Positions 1 to 8,549 are shown, counted from the stretch's first letter. The stretch: DNA of 41,522 bases from Dichelobacter nodosus (GCA_020720085.1 DYPE01000005.1:7860-49381); one strand, 5' to 3'. Made by a program: numbers and translations. The notes: generated by a model not told the origin, from the sequence alone.

Positions 1-1367
1 GCGGTGCCCTGAAGCTCTGTCGAAGGGGGTGCGTGAAAAAATGCAATGATTTCCTCAATCGCGGGCACTGCCTCAGCCACAGTGCCAAAAAATTCCAAAC
101 ACACCGCGCGCAATGCCACTGGCTGCGGGTGCAACACAAAACAGGCAGAAGTGATGATGCCATCACAGCCTTCTTTTTGCGCGCCTGGCAAGCCAAACAG
201 CGCTTTATCCGTAACATCCTTACCCAGCCCGGCCTGACGAAATCCCGCGCCTGGCACGCTGAGCAGAGTGGGCGCGCCCAATGGCGTGCGGCCATCGCGG
301 GCATAGCGCGTGAGGCGAAAATGCACGGTTTCCCGCACATCAATTTTGCCCAGGTTATGCGCCTGTCGCTCCACTTCCAACCACGTGGCATCGGCCATCA
401 CCATGCGCCACGACAGCAGATTATCCAGCGTGGTACCCCAACGCACGGCTTTTTTGCCACCAGCATTCATGGCAATGTTGCCGCCAATGGTGGAAGCGTC
501 AATGGAAGTGGGGTCTACCGCGAAAATCAAACCCGCAGCCCGCGCCACGTCTGCCACCCGCCGCGTTACTGCGCCCGCGCCCACGCGCACCACCGACGCG
601 GTTTGCTGCGTGCCAGGCAGTTGTATGCGCTCCACCGGACTCACCCAGTCCAATTTTTCGGTGTTAAGCACCACACAATCAGGATGGAGCGGCACGCCGC
701 TGGCGGTATAGCCCGTGCCACCGCCGCGCGCAATAACGCTCAGGCCCAGGCCAGCGCAGGCCGCAATCATCCCCGGAATTTCAGCCTCATCATCAGGATA
801 CAGCACCGCCAACGGCGGCGCTACGCGCCAATCCGTGGCATCGGTGGCATGGGACACACGCGCCAGGCCATCAAAACTGAGATTGTCGGCAGCGCTGCGC
901 ACAGCACGGCGCAACGCCTGGCGCAACTCGCCCTGCTGGCGCAAGCGCGTGGCAAAATCCTCCACTGCGACAATCGCCAATTCGACCAATTGCAAGGCCA
1001 GCGCGCCGCTCCCTGAGCTTGCCGAAGGGCGGTGCCCTGAGCTTGCCGAAGGGCGGTGCCCTGAGCTTGCCGAAGGGTCGGCGCGCGCGGTGATTTGCGC
1101 CAGACGGTGGCGCAACGCGGCCAGCAGCAATTCGCGGCGCTGACCATGCGCCAACAAATCATCTTGGATATAGGGGTTGCGATCCACCACCCAAATATCG
1201 CCCAACACCTCAAACAACATGCGCGCTGACCGGCCTGTAACGCGCTGACCGCGCAGTTGATTGAGCAGATCCCAACCGCGCTGGCCCAAATAGCGCAATA
1301 CAATCTCGCGGTCGGAAAATGAGGTGTAATTGTACGGAATTTCGCGGATACGGCTCGCCTCAGCCAT
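1..1367 (-). CDS. FAD-linked oxidase, DUF3683 type (N-terminal part, runs off window)
   Basis: The reading frame is open from ATG at 1367 (preceded by AGGGGG) to the window edge, about 455 codons. The N-terminus (MAEASRIREIPYNYTSFSD, then GRSARMLFEVLGDIWVVDRNPY) is typical of the DUF3683 domain at the start of very large FAD/FMN oxidoreductases of the D-lactate/glycolate dehydrogenase type. Around residue 209 the FAD-binding loop ARGGGTGYTASG is seen, followed by DPTSIDASTIGGNIAMNAGG, matching the FAD_binding_4 fold. Family members are usually well over 1000 residues and add an FAD-oxidase C domain and an iron-sulfur GlcF-like part, which would lie outside the window. Residues 98-119 are encoded by a 24-bp tandem repeat that adds a SASSGHRP-type segment without breaking the frame. 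The substrate is unknown; a flavin-dependent 2-hydroxyacid dehydrogenase is the best guess. Confidence 0.85.
   Translation of the reverse strand, partial: MAEASRIREIPYNYTSFSDREIVLRYLGQRGWDLLNQLRGQRVTGRSARMLFEVLGDIWVVDRNPYIQDDLLAHGQRRELLLAALRHRLAQITARADPSASSGHRPSASSGHRPSASSGSGALALQLVELAIVAVEDFATRLRQQGELRQALRRAVRSAADNLSFDGLARVSHATDATDWRVAPPLAVLYPDDEAEIPGMIAACAGLGLSVIARGGGTGYTASGVPLHPDCVVLNTEKLDWVSPVERIQLPGTQQTASVVRVGAGAVTRRVADVARAAGLIFAVDPTSIDASTIGGNIAMNAGGKKAVRWGTTLDNLLSWRMVMADATWLEVERQAHNLGKIDVRETVHFRLTRYARDGRTPLGAPTLLSVPGAGFRQAGLGKDVTDKALFGLPGAQKEGCDGIITSACFVLHPQPVALRAVCLEFFGTVAEAVPAIEEIIAFFHAPPSTELQGT
3..27 (+). repeat. Degenerate copy of the CCTGAGCTTGCCGAAGG dispersed repeat
   Basis: The sequence GGTGCCCTGAAGCTCTGTCGAAGGG resembles the unit repeated at 1011-1078 and at 13498-13522. 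It lies inside the FAD-oxidase coding region and is read in frame there. Confidence 0.6.
1011..1078 (+). repeat. 24-bp tandem repeat, almost three units, inside the FAD-oxidase gene
   Basis: The unit CCCTGAGCTTGCCGAAGGGC plus GGTG occurs at 1011-1034, 1035-1058 and 1059-1078 (last unit partial). Being 24 bp long, it is translated in frame on the minus strand as repeated SASSGHRP. Its core, CCTGAGCTTGCCGAAGG, recurs in degenerate form at 3-27 and near 13500, so this is a dispersed repeat that has amplified locally within a coding sequence. Confidence 0.9.
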
Positions 1368-1383
1368 GTGCCCCCCTGTGGTT

Positions 1384-1411
1384 ATTTCATTCACCCAAGG
1401 GTAAATGAATT
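1384..1411. promoter_or_regulatory. Palindrome upstream of the FAD oxidase, candidate operator
   Basis: ATTTCATTCACCC, AA, then GGGTAAATGAATT form an imperfect dyad with a two-base centre, located 17-44 bp upstream of the FAD-oxidase start codon. Size, symmetry and position fit a transcription-factor operator. No protein is identified for it, and a weak hairpin is an alternative. Confidence 0.4.
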
Positions 1412-2073
1412 TCAACTACACAGCAACCGCATCGCGCCTAGCCAAACCTGATTTGCATTGAGACTCTGCCAGGCTTCGCAAGAAGGCGAAACGCTCCCAA
1501 GTACACCAGCAGACGCGGCTTTTTCAGCTATTGCGGTGTTTTTCACCCAAAGTCCGTCATTTTTGAACTACCAGACACGGATGCAACAGGCGCATGGCAC
1601 GGGTATGGATTCAGAGTCCATGCAAATTCTAATATATTGATTATAATATAATAAAAAGCCATTATGTAAAAATTGTTTTGTAACTTATTGATTTTTTGTT
1701 TTTCATTTGAGTTTATTGAGGAAAAAATAATGAATTGAAAGAAATATCCCTCATGGGAATATCTTCCTAATGATTGCCCTTCGCACACAACAGTAAATTA
1801 TCATTATCTAAAACTTTCAAGAGATGGTTTTTTTTAATATTAAATGATGAGCTTCGTGGCATTGCTAGAAGTAAATCTGAATGTGAATAAAAATTAGCTA
1901 CCTAATCGTATAGACTCTTATTGAATGACGTGGGAGTTTTTTTGTCTCTGCTTACTGACATTTTCATGACAACGGCTTGACTTACAACTATATGTAGCGC
2001 CAGACTACCCCGTCAACTCTACAACGGCTTTGGCGGCAGTTTGGTGCGCTGTTTGCGCCTAAAAAAATTGTCT
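1412..2073. other. AT-rich intergenic region without a recognisable gene
   Basis: This stretch separates the FAD oxidase from the end of the ATPase operon. From about 1620 to 1960 it is far more AT-rich than its surroundings. An 81-codon frame at 1543-1788 on the minus strand has no recognisable domain and looks accidental. The only notable internal feature is a 23-base sequence at 1630-1652 that recurs with one mismatch inside the ATPase gene at 3813-3835. No hairpin with a T-tract was found just after the ATPase stop. Confidence 0.5.
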
Positions 2074-4299
2074 TTAGCTGCGATACATCAGAGATAACAG
2101 TTCTCCCATGGGCGTTACATTGATCTTTCCTGCCTTGCCTAAGGCTAAACAATGTTTCTTAATCAAATCATGATACGCATCCTTATCGCGTTCTGCTGCT
2201 TTTTTATGGTGAATATATTTATTAGTAACCTCTAAGCTGCTCATACCCATGTTTAATCCTAGTTGCGCCATAATATATTGTTCAATATCTAGGCTATCCA
2301 GTTTTTTAGCATGAATATCAAAGCAGGTACTAATTACTTCTTGCGTAGATGATTTCGCTAAGGGCGTTGACTGTAATAGAACTTGTAATAACGGGTGTTG
2401 GCGATAGCAATTACGGCGATGGAGAGAGGCGATGGCTTCTTGTTCTTTCAAAGCGAGATAACGGCCATCTGGAAAAACTATGTCTATATCTCCACAGCGT
2501 GCATCACCAACTAAGGTTTGCAAGGCATCTAATTCCAAATAATGCTTAAATTCTAATTCAATTTCTTGAAACCGATCAGCGTGGTTGGCACGCAATTTAT
2601 CGTGGTAACTGCGCCCGTCTTTACCTAAAGAATTGATCAAAGGAATGCGTGCATCTGTAACCAAAATAACCCGTTGAGGATAGTCTGGATTTTTATCCAA
2701 ATCTTCTAATATTCTGCGTAAGCTCCATAAAGTAGAAATTTTGCTGTGCGTTGCACTGACTGTAATCCCAGTGGTGATTGTAACGCCCACGCTATCTGTA
2801 GTTTTCACTTTGAGTTGATACGCAGGCTTGCGTTTGTTTATTACTCCTGGCGTTTCTATGCCAAGCACAGGATATTCTGGTGCAAATTCAGGTGCACAAT
2901 GCGCAAGCACCGCAGCCAACAGGCCACATAAGTTGCTCGCGTCTGGCGGCAAGCCCGCAGGATCGCGCTTGCGTTGTTCTATATTTTCTTGTAGCCGTTG
3001 TTCTAATGCGGCATCAATCACCGGCTCATTTTTCTCAGAAAACATAGGCACAATATCCGTCGGCCAATGCCGCAGCCATACTTCATCGGATTGCGCGACT
3101 TGCAATGCGCTTTGTTGGCGACGGAAACCATCGCGGGCTTTGTTAATCACTTCGCGGGAGCGGAATTCTAGTGTTTCCCCCAACAATTGGCTGACCCAGT
3201 GCTGGCCAAGTGGAAAAAAAGAATCGTGTTGCAGTTTTGCAGCAATTTCTGGCGCATGGATGAATGGTGCAAGATAGTTTTCTAGCCGCGATTGTAATAA
3301 ATATTTTGCTTCGCTTGCGCTGATACGCTGCAAGAGGATTTTTTCTTTGGCTAGACGATCCCATGCGGCATCTTCAATCACCCCTCTGGCCTTGAATTCC
3401 ACTAGCGTATTTTGTACGCCCGAAGTTACTACGCATAAGTTAGGAATGTGGTCTAATAACGCTTGAATAAAAATAGATAAATTTCTGACTTGTTCATCCT
3501 TTAGATTATCTACTTGATCAAAAAACAGTATGATGGGAATCCCATTGAGGAGCGCAAGGTGTGATAACGCAGATATAACACTGGAAATTTCCTCATCATC
3601 TATTAATTTGCAAATGCCTTCCTCATTTGCCTCTAGTGGCAGGTCAAATTTTTTAGCATCTTCTTTATCAATTGCGTTACCAGAAAGCCAATTTAATGCT
3701 AATGAAAAAAATTCATTTTTCTCTTTAACCTTATTTTTCATGTAACAGCGTATAAATAATTCAAAAATAATATCAAAGGCTTGCGCATCATTGTAATGAG
3801 AATTTGATTTCTTAATATATTGATTACAATATAATCTTAATTTATTTGAGTCTGCTATTTTTGATTTATCATTGATTATGCCATTTTTGATTATGTTTTG
3901 CATTATTTTCATAATTATTGTTTTATTACAATCATCATGAAAGTTCACAGCAATTTTTTGCATGATGGACTTTAAAATATAGCGTGGAATGCGTTCCGGA
4001 GCGGCTTGTAAATTATGCAAAAATACATAAATCGCGCCTTGCTCTTCTGCCCAAGCGCAAGCTTGCGCCAACAGGTGACTTTTGCCTATCCCCGCCTCGC
4101 CATGCACCATAACACCAACGCCCTGTTCACCTCGGCGTGCTTGATTAATAAAATAAATGAGTTGCTGAAATGCCTGGGCGTGAATTTCCGGCACATGCGT
4201 TGCCGTGCGACCTGGGGCAGTGATCCGATTATTGTTAAATGGATTTTCTTGGCGGAATTTATTAAAGAATTGCTCTAATAAAGCAGGCTGTTGCGACAT
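2074..4299 (-). CDS. P-loop ATPase of unknown system (741 aa)
   Basis: The start ATG at 4299 follows AAGGAAATTACC. The protein opens with a short region containing FNNNRITAPG and VPEIH, then Walker A GEAGIGKS (residues 67-74), a probable Walker B PIILFFDQVDNL (255-266) and a sensor-like strand LCVVTSG (288-294). This order fits STAND/AAA-type ATPases. Residues about 460-620 form a second globular part (YQLKVKTTDSVGVTITTG, then QRVILVTDARIPL) that I cannot assign; residues 660-741 may be a small helical or winged-helix end domain. The segment for residues about 120-235 is strikingly AT-rich and Asn/Lys/Ile-rich compared with the rest. The gene follows the winged-helix-like gene by 18 bp, so the two form an operon. 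A defence or DNA-transaction role is possible but not shown. Confidence 0.8.
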   Translation of the reverse strand: MSQQPALLEQFFNKFRQENPFNNNRITAPGRTATHVPEIHAQAFQQLIYFINQARRGEQGVGVMVHGEAGIGKSHLLAQACAWAEEQGAIYVFLHNLQAAPERIPRYILKSIMQKIAVNFHDDCNKTIIMKIMQNIIKNGIINDKSKIADSNKLRLYCNQYIKKSNSHYNDAQAFDIIFELFIRCYMKNKVKEKNEFFSLALNWLSGNAIDKEDAKKFDLPLEANEEGICKLIDDEEISSVISALSHLALLNGIPIILFFDQVDNLKDEQVRNLSIFIQALLDHIPNLCVVTSGVQNTLVEFKARGVIEDAAWDRLAKEKILLQRISASEAKYLLQSRLENYLAPFIHAPEIAAKLQHDSFFPLGQHWVSQLLGETLEFRSREVINKARDGFRRQQSALQVAQSDEVWLRHWPTDIVPMFSEKNEPVIDAALEQRLQENIEQRKRDPAGLPPDASNLCGLLAAVLAHCAPEFAPEYPVLGIETPGVINKRKPAYQLKVKTTDSVGVTITTGITVSATHSKISTLWSLRRILEDLDKNPDYPQRVILVTDARIPLINSLGKDGRSYHDKLRANHADRFQEIELEFKHYLELDALQTLVGDARCGDIDIVFPDGRYLALKEQEAIASLHRRNCYRQHPLLQVLLQSTPLAKSSTQEVISTCFDIHAKKLDSLDIEQYIMAQLGLNMGMSSLEVTNKYIHHKKAAERDKDAYHDLIKKHCLALGKAGKINVTPMGELLSLMYRS

Positions 4300-4317
4300 G
4301 GTAATTTCCTTGGACAG

Positions 4318-5343
4318 TTAGCGTTGTAATACATACAATAACAAACTATCCCCCTCACGGATACCGGCTTCACGCATTTCTGCGCTGATGCCGTGGCGGC
4401 CTTCTGCTGCGCTGAGCGAGAAACACCGCGCCACACGCAATTCGCGCAAGCCCAGGTCGAATTCCGTACGGCTGAATTCTGCCAATTCGCGGCGCAAATC
4501 CACCAGACTGACAAAATTATGCGCGCCACTTTCTTGATTTAACTTGTGAAATGCTGCGGTGAAGCGCTCAGCAAACTCCGCAGGGGATTGTACGGCAGGT
4601 ATGGATTGCGCGGTAACTGGTTGGGACACGGTTTGGGCTTCGCGCGGCAAGTGTAGGTCTTGTATGAAAAAAAGTTTGGGTGTGCTGTCGGAAATCCAGC
4701 CTATGTCTGCGGGCAAGCGTTCGCCTTTGATGCGTGCGTTGGCACCTGATTGAAATATTTTTTTTAATTCAGAAGATACGTTCGTTTTCAACGTGGCCAC
4801 GGAGTGACAGTGTTTGGTGGGTGTGCGCGCTATGGCAAGCGTAAAGCGCAACACCATTGCGCTGGTGGCGAGTTGATCCGCATCCTCGCGCAAGGCCAGC
4901 GGATTGTCTGGATGTGTTGATTTATTTTTAGTGGCCGCGCCAATTACGGGCGACTGCTTGCTATTGGCAAAGACAAAATTGGCGGGCAATTCTGCCAATT
5001 CCAGCAGGCGGCGTAATGGCACGGGGTAGGCGTTGCCGCCCAAACGGCGTTGTGATTCCAGCACGCGGCGCATTTTTTCCAGAGCATCATTCTTATCCTT
5101 ATGCTTCCTGACCGTGGCGGGGGGGGCAGTGACGACCCTGTTGGCCAGCAGGTATTTGGGGCGTTTTTCCGTGCCTTGGTTGACCACCTGGCCGCTGACC
5201 AACAATTCTACCAGCACGGCTTGGCGGGCCTGGCCTGGCTTGCTTGCGCTGATGCCTAACTTACTTCTACTTACGCCCTGGCTACCCGCTTGTTCGAGTA
5301 ATGTCAGCAGTTGTTGCGTGAGGGAAACGGATTCAGTGCTCAT
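4318..5343 (-). CDS. Winged-helix-like protein, partner of the ATPase (341 aa)
   Basis: ATG at 5343 is preceded by AAGGAATTCCAATTT and is preferred over ATG 5367, which has no ribosome-binding site. The first 70 residues (LTQQLLTLLEQAGSQGVSRS, then SGQVVNQGTEKRPKYLLA) have the helix-turn-helix-plus-wing look of a winged-helix DNA-binding domain. The middle is basic and of low similarity to anything I know. The C-terminal part (residues about 245-341: FVSLVDLRRELAEFSRTEFDLGLREL, then GIREGDSLLLYVLQR) looks like a second winged helix. It is the first gene of a two-gene operon with the ATPase. The paired architecture suggests a DNA-binding subunit working with an ATP-driven partner; this is inference. 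Confidence 0.75.
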   Translation of the reverse strand: MSTESVSLTQQLLTLLEQAGSQGVSRSKLGISASKPGQARQAVLVELLVSGQVVNQGTEKRPKYLLANRVVTAPPATVRKHKDKNDALEKMRRVLESQRRLGGNAYPVPLRRLLELAELPANFVFANSKQSPVIGAATKNKSTHPDNPLALREDADQLATSAMVLRFTLAIARTPTKHCHSVATLKTNVSSELKKIFQSGANARIKGERLPADIGWISDSTPKLFFIQDLHLPREAQTVSQPVTAQSIPAVQSPAEFAERFTAAFHKLNQESGAHNFVSLVDLRRELAEFSRTEFDLGLRELRVARCFSLSAAEGRHGISAEMREAGIREGDSLLLYVLQR

Positions 5344-5668
5344 AAATTGGAATTCCTTGTGGGACATAAATAATCACTTGATTTAAAACGATATTAATGA
5401 TGGGTGGCAAACGCTTGCGCGCGCACCTTTGTCTAAAAATTGGTTGCATTGCATGGAACCTGGCGGGATATTTTGATATAATAAAAAATTATTTTCAATC
5501 AATAGGTTATTTGTTATTGCTGCCGGTGCATACCTCCTCTGGCAGGCAGAATACCTTGAAAATTATCGCGCATTTCTTGCGTGGATGGCTAGCCACAACC
5601 CCAGGCTAGCGTATCCACAGCACCGGCAAATGCGTGTGGCGAATACATGTCAATATGGAGCGCGGAGA
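5344..5668. promoter_or_regulatory. Divergent intergenic region with a TATAAT box
   Basis: This 325-bp region separates the leftward ATPase operon from the rightward gene at 5669. A perfect TATAAT at 5477-5482 lies in an AT-rich pocket and would serve the rightward genes, but no good -35 is seen at the usual spacing (TGGAAC at 5454-5459 is poor). The inverted repeat GGCTAGCC at 5587-5594 and GGCTAGCGTATCC just after it give weak symmetry. No coding potential is evident. Confidence 0.4.
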
Positions 5669-6529
5669 ATGAGTTTTTTAGATGAATTAAGGAAACAAGC
5701 CGATGAAGTTAAAGTTAAAGAACAACAACAACAGAAATATCGAGAGCAATTAAAAGAAACTTTTGAAAAGCAAGTGAAGCCTAAAGCAAAAAAACTATTT
5801 TTATATTTGCGTGAAATGGCGCTACAATTGAATATGATTAAACCCGATACGCGGGTGGATTATACGTTACGCGGCGCGGGTGTGTTAAAAAAAATGCTCC
5901 AGGAAGAATACATTATTGGCACATACGATGAACAGACTAATTCCTTTTTTTTGCGCTTTATGTGCCGCAATCCGCGCCCAGTGCGTTTTGATATTACGAA
6001 ACGCGAAGATGTAACGCCCATGCACGATTATTTGTGGAGCCACAACGTGCCATTCACGGAGAATCAGGTGAATGACGGGCGTCAAGCCTTTCTGCGCACG
6101 ACCTTTGTATTGCGTGGAGAAATCATTGTGGAGTTCAAATTCCAAGCAAATTATGAAGAATCTACCATTGATGTGCAAGCGCGCAATTTTGAAGGGTTGG
6201 GGCGGCGCGAATACCGGCTGCGGCCTGAAGACATTACCGACGAATTCCTTGATTCTTTTGGCCGTTATCTCGTCCGCCATATGGAGGACGGTGAATTTAT
6301 GCAGCCGTATCAACAAAATAATAAACCCAGCAAACGAAGTTTACCTGAACAACAACAGCTTAAAGAGAAAATACGCCAAGACATTATACGCAACGATCCT
6401 CCACCCGCCAGACCTGCACCGTTAGCAGCGCAAGCTAAACCCGCGTCTGTGGTTGCTGCCCGTGCGCGCACCAATGACAGCCCTGGCGTTTCGTCTTTAT
6501 TGGGTAAACTTTTCAAAAAAAAGGATTAA
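5669..6529 (+). CDS. Conserved-looking hypothetical protein (286 aa)
   Basis: I do not recognise the family. ATG 5669 is preceded by GGAGCGCGGAGA and begins MSFLDELRKQADEVKVKEQQ; an upstream in-frame ATG gives an unlikely N-terminus. The first 50 residues are charged and Gln/Lys-rich, probably coiled coil. Residues 50-210 look like a mixed alpha/beta globular domain (FFLRFMCRNPRPVRFDITKR, GEIIVEFKFQANYEESTIDVQARNFEGLG). The C-terminal 70 residues are a proline/alanine-rich linker ending in GVSSLLGKLFKKKD, a basic tail that could contact nucleic acid or membrane. There is no signal peptide or membrane segment. It lies 9 bp before hisC in the same direction, so co-transcription is likely. Confidence 0.75.
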   Translation: MSFLDELRKQADEVKVKEQQQQKYREQLKETFEKQVKPKAKKLFLYLREMALQLNMIKPDTRVDYTLRGAGVLKKMLQEEYIIGTYDEQTNSFFLRFMCRNPRPVRFDITKREDVTPMHDYLWSHNVPFTENQVNDGRQAFLRTTFVLRGEIIVEFKFQANYEESTIDVQARNFEGLGRREYRLRPEDITDEFLDSFGRYLVRHMEDGEFMQPYQQNNKPSKRSLPEQQQLKEKIRQDIIRNDPPPARPAPLAAQAKPASVVAARARTNDSPGVSSLLGKLFKKKD

Positions 6530-6538
6530 TACCATTTC

Positions 6539-7666
6539 ATGACTGCGATTGACGATTGGGTTGCGCCCACGATCCGCGCCTTGCGTGCCTATCCCGTGCC
6601 GGATGCGCACGGATTGATTAAACTGGATGCCATGGAAAGCCCGTATGGCTGGGAAACAGCGCAAAATTGTGACCATTGGCTGCAATGCCTGCGTGCAGTG
6701 GCGCTCAACCGCTACCCCAATGCGGCGGCCCTGGCGCTGAAAGCCAACCTGCGCGTGGCGATGGGCGTGCCGGATGGCATGGACATTGTGCTGGGCAATG
6801 GCTCGGATGAGTTGATTCAAATGTTGGCATTATTGGTAGGCGGCCCGGGCCGGGTGATTTTGGCCCCAGAGCCGGGGTTTGTCATGTATGCCATGATTGC
6901 CAAAATGACGCACAGCGAATACTGTGGCATCCCCTTGCGCGCCAGCGGGGATTTCGCGCTGGACACCGACGCCATGCTGGCGGCCATTGCCCAACACCGG
7001 CCTGCATTGATTTTTTTAGCCTATCCCAACAATCCCACTGGCAATTTATTCGCGCGTCCCGCAATCGAAGCCATTCTCCGCGCCGCGCCAGGGCTGGTGG
7101 TGGTGGATGAAGCGTATTGCGCGTTCGCGGATGACAGCTTTATGGCCGATTTGGGGCGTTATGATAATTTATTGGTCATGCGCACACTGTCCAAAGTCGG
7201 CCTGGCAGGCATACGCCTGGGGATGCTGGCTGGGCCACCGGTTTGGCTACATGAATTAGAAAAACTTCGTTTACCGTATAATATCAACAGCATGACCCAA
7301 GCCACCGCGCTGTACATGCTCGAAAATTATTCCACCTTGCTCGCACAAACCCAACGCATACGCGCGCAACGCCAGTGGCTATACCAGGCCATTGCCGCGC
7401 TGCCTGCGTATACCGTATGGCCCAGCCAAGCCAATTTTCTACTCATGCGCGCTGGCAATGGCCCGGAGTTATTTAACCTAATTAAAAACAACGGGATTTT
7501 GGTTAAAAATTTACACGGTGCGCATCCTACGCTGGCGCATTGCCTGCGCCTGACCATAGGCACGCCCGAGGAAAACCAAGCATTGCTGCGCATACTGGAG
7601 CAGCACGCAACGGTGGCGTTCCCGCCTACGGCGGCGTTCCCGCCTACGGTGGTGCTCCCACCATGA
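6539..7666 (+). CDS. hisC: Histidinol-phosphate aminotransferase
   Basis: This is a fold-type I PLP aminotransferase of 375 residues, which converts imidazole-acetol phosphate and glutamate to histidinol phosphate in histidine synthesis. Visible motifs are the phosphate-side GNGSDELI (86-93), NNPTGN (164-169), VVDEAYCAF (188-196), the PLP lysine in TLSKVGLAG (Lys219) and the arginine in GIRLGM (Arg226). The last about 18 residues (ATVAFPPTAAFPPTVVLPP) are encoded by an 18-bp tandem repeat and look like an added tail rather than family sequence. The stop overlaps the Nif3-like start (ATGA). No other his genes are in the window. Confidence 0.93.
   Translation: MTAIDDWVAPTIRALRAYPVPDAHGLIKLDAMESPYGWETAQNCDHWLQCLRAVALNRYPNAAALALKANLRVAMGVPDGMDIVLGNGSDELIQMLALLVGGPGRVILAPEPGFVMYAMIAKMTHSEYCGIPLRASGDFALDTDAMLAAIAQHRPALIFLAYPNNPTGNLFARPAIEAILRAAPGLVVVDEAYCAFADDSFMADLGRYDNLLVMRTLSKVGLAGIRLGMLAGPPVWLHELEKLRLPYNINSMTQATALYMLENYSTLLAQTQRIRAQRQWLYQAIAALPAYTVWPSQANFLLMRAGNGPELFNLIKNNGILVKNLHGAHPTLAHCLRLTIGTPEENQALLRILEQHATVAFPPTAAFPPTVVLPP
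7612..7665 (+). repeat. 18-bp tandem repeat, three units, at the hisC / Nif3-like junction
   Basis: Units are 7612-7629 (GGTGGCGTTCCCGCCTAC), 7630-7647 (GGCGGCGTTCCCGCCTAC) and a diverged 7648-7665 (GGTGGTGCTCCCACCATG). Each unit is an imperfect palindrome (GGCGG with CCGCC). The array encodes the last residues of HisC, and the third unit carries the start codon of the next gene. Confidence 0.9.
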
Positions 7667-8412
7667 TCAGCGTTACCGAATTGACCGCATACATGGACGG
7701 ATTGCTCGCCATCCATACCTACCGCGACTATGCGCCCAATGGCTTACAAATTGAAGGGCGGCGCGAAGTAGCACGGCTTGCCACCGCAGTGACTGCCAGC
7801 TTGGACGCATTGGATCAAGCCGCCGACTGGGGTGCTGACGCCTTGCTGGTGCATCATGGCTATTTTTGGCAAGGCGAAGATGCCTGCATTCTGGGCGCAA
7901 AAAAAAGACGCATTGCCCGCTGCCTGACAGCAGGCATCAACCTATTGGCCTACCATTTGCCCCTAGACGGCCATGCCGAATTGGGCAACAACGTGCGCCT
8001 GGCCATGAAATTAGGCATTGTCCCACGCGGCCCGCTGCCCACTGAACCGCTGCTGTGGACGGGCGTGCTGCCGCAAACCCTGGACGCCGCCACGCTGGCA
8101 CGCCACCTGACCGCGCGTCTGCACCGCGAACCGCTGTACCTCGCAGGCGGCCCGTTGCAAATCCACACCGTGGCCTGGTGCAGCGGCGGCGGACAAAAAC
8201 TGCTGACCACCGCCGCACAAGCCGGTGTGGATGCCTTTATCAGCGGCGAAGCCAGCGAATCCAGCTACCATTTAGCCTATGAATATGGCATCCACTATTT
8301 TGCCTGCGGCCACCACGCCACCGAACGCTACGGCGTGCAAGCCTTGGGCGAACATGTAGCGCAACGCTTTGATTTAGAATATTGCTACCTAGAATCGGAT
8401 AATCCGGTTTAG
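7663..8412 (+). CDS. Nif3-like dinuclear metal-centre protein (249 aa)
   Basis: This is the NIF3/YbgI family of dinuclear metal proteins, whose physiological role is uncertain (often annotated GTP cyclohydrolase I type 2-like). Metal-ligand motifs are present: LLVHHGYFW (the HH pair), YHLPLDGHAELGNN (Asp and His) and ACGHHATERYG (His and Glu near the C-terminus). The length of 249 residues fits the short bacterial form. ATG 7663 overlaps the hisC stop by four bases, implying translational coupling. A longer frame beginning at 7540 is an artefact that reads through hisC. Confidence 0.9.
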   Translation: MISVTELTAYMDGLLAIHTYRDYAPNGLQIEGRREVARLATAVTASLDALDQAADWGADALLVHHGYFWQGEDACILGAKKRRIARCLTAGINLLAYHLPLDGHAELGNNVRLAMKLGIVPRGPLPTEPLLWTGVLPQTLDAATLARHLTARLHREPLYLAGGPLQIHTVAWCSGGGQKLLTTAAQAGVDAFISGEASESSYHLAYEYGIHYFACGHHATERYGVQALGEHVAQRFDLEYCYLESDNPV

Positions 8413-8458
8413 CCATTCCTAAGTGAGCAAGACGAAACATGTTTGAGCGGGAGTACAA

Positions 8459-8549
8459 TAGAGTTGTTCCCAAATAAAACCCACATCAGTAAAAACAATA
8501 GGTTATGAACGATGAAATCAGCCTTTTGGCTTATTTGGGAACAACTCTA
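8459..8549. mobile_element. MITE copy 1 (87 bp plus TA duplications)
   Basis: The element 8461-8547 has 17-bp perfect terminal inverted repeats, GAGTTGTTCCCAAATAA and its complement, flanked by TA on each side (8459-8460 and 8548-8549). It encodes no protein. TA target duplication is characteristic of IS630/Tc1-mariner elements, so it is probably a non-autonomous derivative. No matching transposase is in the window. Confidence 0.92.

Noticed and set aside
33..1303. Several plus-strand and minus-strand ORFs of 130-330 codons over the first 1.3 kb
   Set aside because: They are out of frame with a continuous minus-strand frame having clear DUF3683 and FAD-binding sequence; their predicted proteins are Arg/His-rich and featureless.
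1543..1788. 81-codon minus-strand ORF in AT-rich DNA
   Set aside because: No domain, composition follows base bias, and no supporting ribosome-binding site.
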